A stretch of DNA of 64,000 nt from Pseudarthrobacter oxydans (GTDB lineage Bacteria; Actinomycetota; Actinomycetes; Actinomycetales; Micrococcaceae): NCBI RefSeq assembly GCF_013314975.1, contig NZ_JABTYH010000004.1, positions 1 through 64,000 of the forward strand, written 5' to 3'. The notes below the pieces were generated by a model. It was given only the letters and a program-made list of their open reading frames with translations, made no database searches and had not been told where the DNA came from. Positions 61,083 through 64,000 of the stretch are shown one piece after another (positions within the stretch are counted from its first letter, which is position 1; each line of letters starts with the position of its first letter). A program made the position numbers and the translations under genes.

Positions 61083-62477
61083 TCAGGCCTCCATGGCAGG
61101 TTCGTGTGTCCGTCCGCGGTCCGGGCGGGGTTCGTGGAATCGTGCGTCCACCGGTTTGACCATCAGGTTGGCCAGGAAGCCGATCACCAGCAGCACCACC
61201 ATGGTCAGCAGAGCCGGCTGGTAGGACACGGCGTTCAGCTGGCCGGGCTTGCCCTGGGCGTCCAGGAACGCGTTGACGATCAGCGGCCCGGCCACGCCGG
61301 CGGCGGACCAGGCGGTCAGCAGCCGGCCGTGGATGGCCCCCACCTGGTAGGTCCCGAAGAGGTCCCGCAGGTAGGCCGGCACGGTGGCGAAACCGCCGCC
61401 GTAGAAGGAGATGATGACGAACGCCAGCGCGACGTAGAGGACCGTGGTGGTGGACCCGGCCAGCGCCAGCACCGTGTAGAGCACGGCGCCGACGCCCAGG
61501 TACACCATGTAGATGCGCTTGCGGCCGGTGACGTCGGAGGTGGCGGACCAGGCGAAGCGTCCTGCCATGTTGCCGATGGAGAGAAGCCCCACGAAGCCCG
61601 CGGCGACGGCGGCACTCACCAGGGAGACGCCGTCGGACTGGCGGAAGAAGTCCTGGATCATGGGCGCTGCCTGCTCCAGGATGCCGATGCCCGCGGTCAC
61701 GTTGCAGAACAGCGCGATCCACACCAGCCAGAACTGCCTGGTCTTGACGGCATTCTTGGCCGAGACGTTCTCGGTGGTGACCAGTTTGGCGGCCTTGACC
61801 TTGGCGGGGTCGAACCCGGCCGGTTTCCAGCCGTCCGCGGGGACTTTGATGGTGAAGGCGCCGAACAGCATGTAGGCGAGGTAGACGACGGCGAGCGTCA
61901 GGAAGAGCCTGCCCACGGCATCGCCGCTGGCCACCCAGTCCTTGGCGCCGGAGTTGGGATCGTACATTTTGAGCAGCGCCGTGGAGACGGGGCTGGCGAT
62001 CAGCGCGCCGCCGCCGAAGCCCATGATGGCCATGCCGGTGGCCAGGCCCGGGCGGTCCGGGAACCACTTGATCAGGGTGGACACCGGCGAGATGTATCCG
62101 ATGCCCAGGCCGATGCCGCCCACCACGCCGTAGCCGAGGTATACGAGCCAGAGCTGCTGCGTGAAGATGCCGAGCGAACCGATCAGGAAGCCGCCCGCCC
62201 AGAACATGGCGGACGTGAACATGGCCTTGCGCGGGCCGTTCCGGTCCACCCAGGTGCCCATGATGGCGGCGGACAGGCCCAGCATCACGATGGCGATGGA
62301 GAAGATCACGCCGATCTCGGTCAGGCTGGCGCCGAAGTGCTTGACCAGTGCCGTCTTGTACACGCTCGTGGCATAGGCCTGGCCGATGCAGAGGTGGACG
62401 GCGAGCGCCGCGGGCGGCACCAGCCAGCGGTTGAATCCCGGCGGGGCAACGGTTCGTTCTCGGTCCAGCCAGCCCAT
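61083..62477 (-). CDS. OFA-family MFS transporter (oxalate/formate antiporter-like)
   Basis: 464 aa, 12 helices, with the MFS helix 2-3 loop (GTWVDRNGPRKAMFTSAMFW) and GLGIGYISPVSTLIKWFPD, characteristic of the OFA/YhjX group. A helix-4 region and the DLFGTYQVGAIHGRLLTAWS loop support this. Imports or exchanges small carboxylates such as oxalate, formate or pyruvate. It is followed by its 47-aa partner. A large inverted repeat lies upstream (62519-62570), possibly a leader structure. Confidence 0.87.
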   Translation of the reverse strand: MGWLDRERTVAPPGFNRWLVPPAALAVHLCIGQAYATSVYKTALVKHFGASLTEIGVIFSIAIVMLGLSAAIMGTWVDRNGPRKAMFTSAMFWAGGFLIGSLGIFTQQLWLVYLGYGVVGGIGLGIGYISPVSTLIKWFPDRPGLATGMAIMGFGGGALIASPVSTALLKMYDPNSGAKDWVASGDAVGRLFLTLAVVYLAYMLFGAFTIKVPADGWKPAGFDPAKVKAAKLVTTENVSAKNAVKTRQFWLVWIALFCNVTAGIGILEQAAPMIQDFFRQSDGVSLVSAAVAAGFVGLLSIGNMAGRFAWSATSDVTGRKRIYMVYLGVGAVLYTVLALAGSTTTVLYVALAFVIISFYGGGFATVPAYLRDLFGTYQVGAIHGRLLTAWSAAGVAGPLIVNAFLDAQGKPGQLNAVSYQPALLTMVVLLVIGFLANLMVKPVDARFHEPRPDRGRTHEPAMEA

Positions 62478-62518
62478 GGTGCTCCCTTGCTCGTCAAAGA
62501 CGTCAGTGTCCTGTAGCT

Positions 62519-62570
62519 GCCGCAGCGCATACCCCTCCAGAGGAGAAAGTCCCTCTTACGCCGCTGCGGC
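62519..62570 (-). promoter_or_regulatory. Inverted repeat in the leader of the OFA transporter gene
   Basis: GCCGCAGCG (62519-62527) pairs with CGCTGCGGC (62562-62570), enclosing a smaller AGAGG...CCTCT hairpin read on the minus strand. It lies 42 bp upstream of the transporter ATG, so it would fold in the mRNA leader or serve as an operator. No known riboswitch class was recognised. Confidence 0.5.
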
Positions 62571-62609
62571 CTCCGGCAATCATGGGGCAGATAGTAAGCA
62601 AACGTATCT

Positions 62610-63833
62610 TTAATGCGGTGGGCGGTAGGTAATCCGCGACGAACGGCGCCGCCGGAGCACGGCGACAAGGAAGGCGGCTCCAGCCAGCACCAGCGCACCA
62701 GCACCGGCGGCGACGGCAGGAAGCCCGATATCGAGGGAACCCCTGGCGACGACAGCGCCCTCGGATGGAGGCGCTGAAGGAGTGGCGGTGGCCGCCTTGG
62801 GGTCTCCCCTGCCCGCGGCGGCCGCAGCGGCGGAACCGTCCGGTCCGCCGTCGAACACGGTGACTGTCTTGCTTCCCCTGTTGACCACTGCCACCGAACC
62901 ATCGGCCGCAATCGCCAGGCGGCCGGGGTCCTCGCCCGTGGGAAGTGTTTGGGCCACGGCATCAGCCCCCGGCGGGATCACCGAGACTGTGTTGTCAACA
63001 CTGTTGGTCACGTATACGGTCCCGTCCGGACCGGCCGCCACCTCCTGCGGTCCGCGGCCCACCCGGATCCGTTGCGACACGGTGGTGCCGGCGGGCTCGA
63101 TGACGGCGACGTCGCCGGAGAGGACGTTCGCCACATAGACAGTTCCATCCGGCGCGACGGCGATACCGTGCGGGCTGGACGTCCTGCCCACGTCAACGGT
63201 GTGCGAGGGGCCTGCGGCACCGGCGGGAATCACGGTGACGGTCCCGGCGTGCTGGTTGGCAGCGTAGGCTGTGCCGTCCCTGGCCACCGCCACCTCCACC
63301 GGGAAGGGGCCGGCGTCCAGGACGCGCTTCACCCGTGTTCCACCCGGCGGCACCACCGAAACGGTCCCCTCGGAGGGACTGGCCACATACAGCGACCCGT
63401 CCGGTGCTGCCGCCAGCCAATGGTTGCCCTGCGTCAACGGAATGGTCGCGGACACCCCGCTGGCACCGGGCGCCACGACTCCCAGCTCCGTCTGCTGGGA
63501 CTCGGTGTGCTGGAGCACGTACACCGTTCCGCCGGCAGTGACGGCCAGGGACGTTGAAAAGTGGCCCACCGTGATGTGACGGGGGGCCTGGGCCTCGCCC
63601 GGCTGGTGGACGCTGACGCCGCCCACCCAGTTGTAGTCGCTGACATACAGCGCCCCGTCGGGACCGTACGCAATGCCCAACGGCTGCCCGACGGCGTCAA
63701 TCACCGTGGCATCGGCGGCGGACGCCGGAACGGCTACGACGGCGGATGCGAGCAAGATTGCGGCGCCGGCCAGCAGCGCCGTCCGGACGGAAGAGACCAT
63801 GCCGGCGGCACGGCGGAACAGCTTGTGAAGCAC
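62610..63833 (-). CDS. Secreted YVTN/NHL-type beta-propeller protein with C-terminal membrane anchor
   Basis: 407 aa from GTG 63833, behind GGGGGAAA. Signal peptide VRTALLAGAAILLASAVVAV ending at ASAAD. Six to seven propeller blades with the repeat G-I-A-V-A-P-D-G-T-V-Y-V-A-N (SPHGIAVAPDGTVYVANVL, GPQEVAAGPDGTVYVTNSV). A Pro/Ala/Ser linker leads to one C-terminal helix (VAAGAGALVLAGAAFLVAVL) followed by RRRRSS, a stop-transfer signal. The protein is likely anchored outside the membrane. Ligand unknown. Confidence 0.82.
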   Translation of the reverse strand: MLHKLFRRAAGMVSSVRTALLAGAAILLASAVVAVPASAADATVIDAVGQPLGIAYGPDGALYVSDYNWVGGVSVHQPGEAQAPRHITVGHFSTSLAVTAGGTVYVLQHTESQQTELGVVAPGASGVSATIPLTQGNHWLAAAPDGSLYVASPSEGTVSVVPPGGTRVKRVLDAGPFPVEVAVARDGTAYAANQHAGTVTVIPAGAAGPSHTVDVGRTSSPHGIAVAPDGTVYVANVLSGDVAVIEPAGTTVSQRIRVGRGPQEVAAGPDGTVYVTNSVDNTVSVIPPGADAVAQTLPTGEDPGRLAIAADGSVAVVNRGSKTVTVFDGGPDGSAAAAAAGRGDPKAATATPSAPPSEGAVVARGSLDIGLPAVAAGAGALVLAGAAFLVAVLRRRRSSRITYRPPH

Positions 63834-63881
63834 GGTGTTTCCCCCAAAACTGCTGCCGACCCCCGCGGCAACCCTCCGATC

Positions 63882-63998
63882 CTACCGCCGGCCGCCGGGT
63901 TCGGAACCTGACTTTGGACCCATGGCCAGCCGCCGCCTGCAGTGCCAGTATGTGAGCATCAGGTTCACCCCCAGGCGCCCCAGCCGGGCAGCAAGGAC
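63882..63998 (-). CDS. Possible C-terminal fragment of a gene beyond the right edge
   Basis: A minus frame open from the edge reads ARLGRLGVNLMLTYWHCRRR and ends at a TAG at 63882. Too short to identify; another frame is also open, so this is tentative. Confidence 0.22.
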   Translation of the reverse strand, partial: VLAARLGRLGVNLMLTYWHCRRRLAMGPKSGSEPGGRR

Positions 63999-64000
63999 GC

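Noticed and set aside
61032..62516. 494-codon plus-strand frame
   Set aside because: Shadow of the OFA transporter gene.
1..64000. tRNA or rRNA genes as island attachment sites
   Set aside because: None recognised by eye in the window; the island does not sit visibly at a tRNA.

Overview
The window is high-GC DNA from an actinobacterium. Gene content (PTS with a ROK regulator, Lrp-linked aminotransferase and permease, OFA-type MFS carrier with its small partner, Ala/Gly-rich proteins, frequent GTG/TTG starts) fits the Micrococcaceae, most likely an Arthrobacter/Pseudarthrobacter-type soil bacterium. The taxon is inferred from style and content, not from a marker gene. The window splits into a phage-defence island (about 1-29.3 kb) and a metabolic and surface-protein chromosome (29.4-64 kb).

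Defence island, minus-strand part (1-20.4 kb). Five genes are translationally coupled by 1-4 nt overlaps: a DUF1998-type superfamily 2 helicase (1728 aa), a RapA/SNF2-type helicase (953 aa), an Eco57I/DrmMI-like adenine methyltransferase (1353 aa), an McrB GTPase with an EVE-like reader region (1002 aa), and McrC, which runs off the left edge. Upstream on the same strand lie a small Cys-His-Asp papain-fold-like protein and a PLD-nuclease/helicase/DUF3427 protein. The set combines DISARM-type parts with a complete modification-dependent McrBC module. It matches no canonical DISARM, BREX or Druantia layout that I know and is the main candidate for an undescribed composite defence system.

Defence island, plus-strand part (20.5-29.3 kb, visibly more A/T-rich). 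It holds a GIY-YIG nuclease-like protein with a C-terminal helix-turn-helix, a membrane-anchored protein of unknown role, a two-gene AAA/STAND ATPase plus P-loop/HDR-motif cassette, and a large alpha/beta-hydrolase-STAND-TPR protein resembling bacterial NLR-type antiphage sensors.

Chromosomal part. At 29.4-33.3 kb are two nitrilase-superfamily genes (one frameshifted) with an APC permease and a divergent GntR/FCD regulator. At 33.6-35.1 kb are a TM2/Ltp-repeat membrane protein and a lipoprotein. At 35.5-39.5 kb is a ROK regulator followed by an ascorbate-type PTS (EIIA, EIIB, EIIC) with its own HPr. At 39.6-45.6 kb are an amino-acid permease, a HisC-like aminotransferase, an Lrp regulator, a DUF4230 protein and a ThDP enzyme. 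From 45.7 to 55.4 kb are assorted small enzymes and envelope proteins. From 55.4 to 64 kb are a frameshifted DM13 protein, a rifampin-phosphotransferase/PEP-synthase-like enzyme, a SulP transporter, an OFA-type MFS carrier with its 47-aa partner, and a secreted beta-propeller.

A recurring architecture links the accessory genes. Three times, a complete gene is followed at its 3' end by inserted genes and then by a second, partial copy of the same gene's 3' end in the same orientation: nitrilase/permease around the STAND gene, gntR around the Ltp/lipoprotein pair, and lrp around the DUF4230 gene. In the lrp case nearly all differences between the two 3' ends are synonymous, so the second copy looks like the end of a once-functional diverged allele rather than a decayed duplicate. 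This suggests cargo insertion by recombination at gene 3' ends. No integrase or transposase was recognised.
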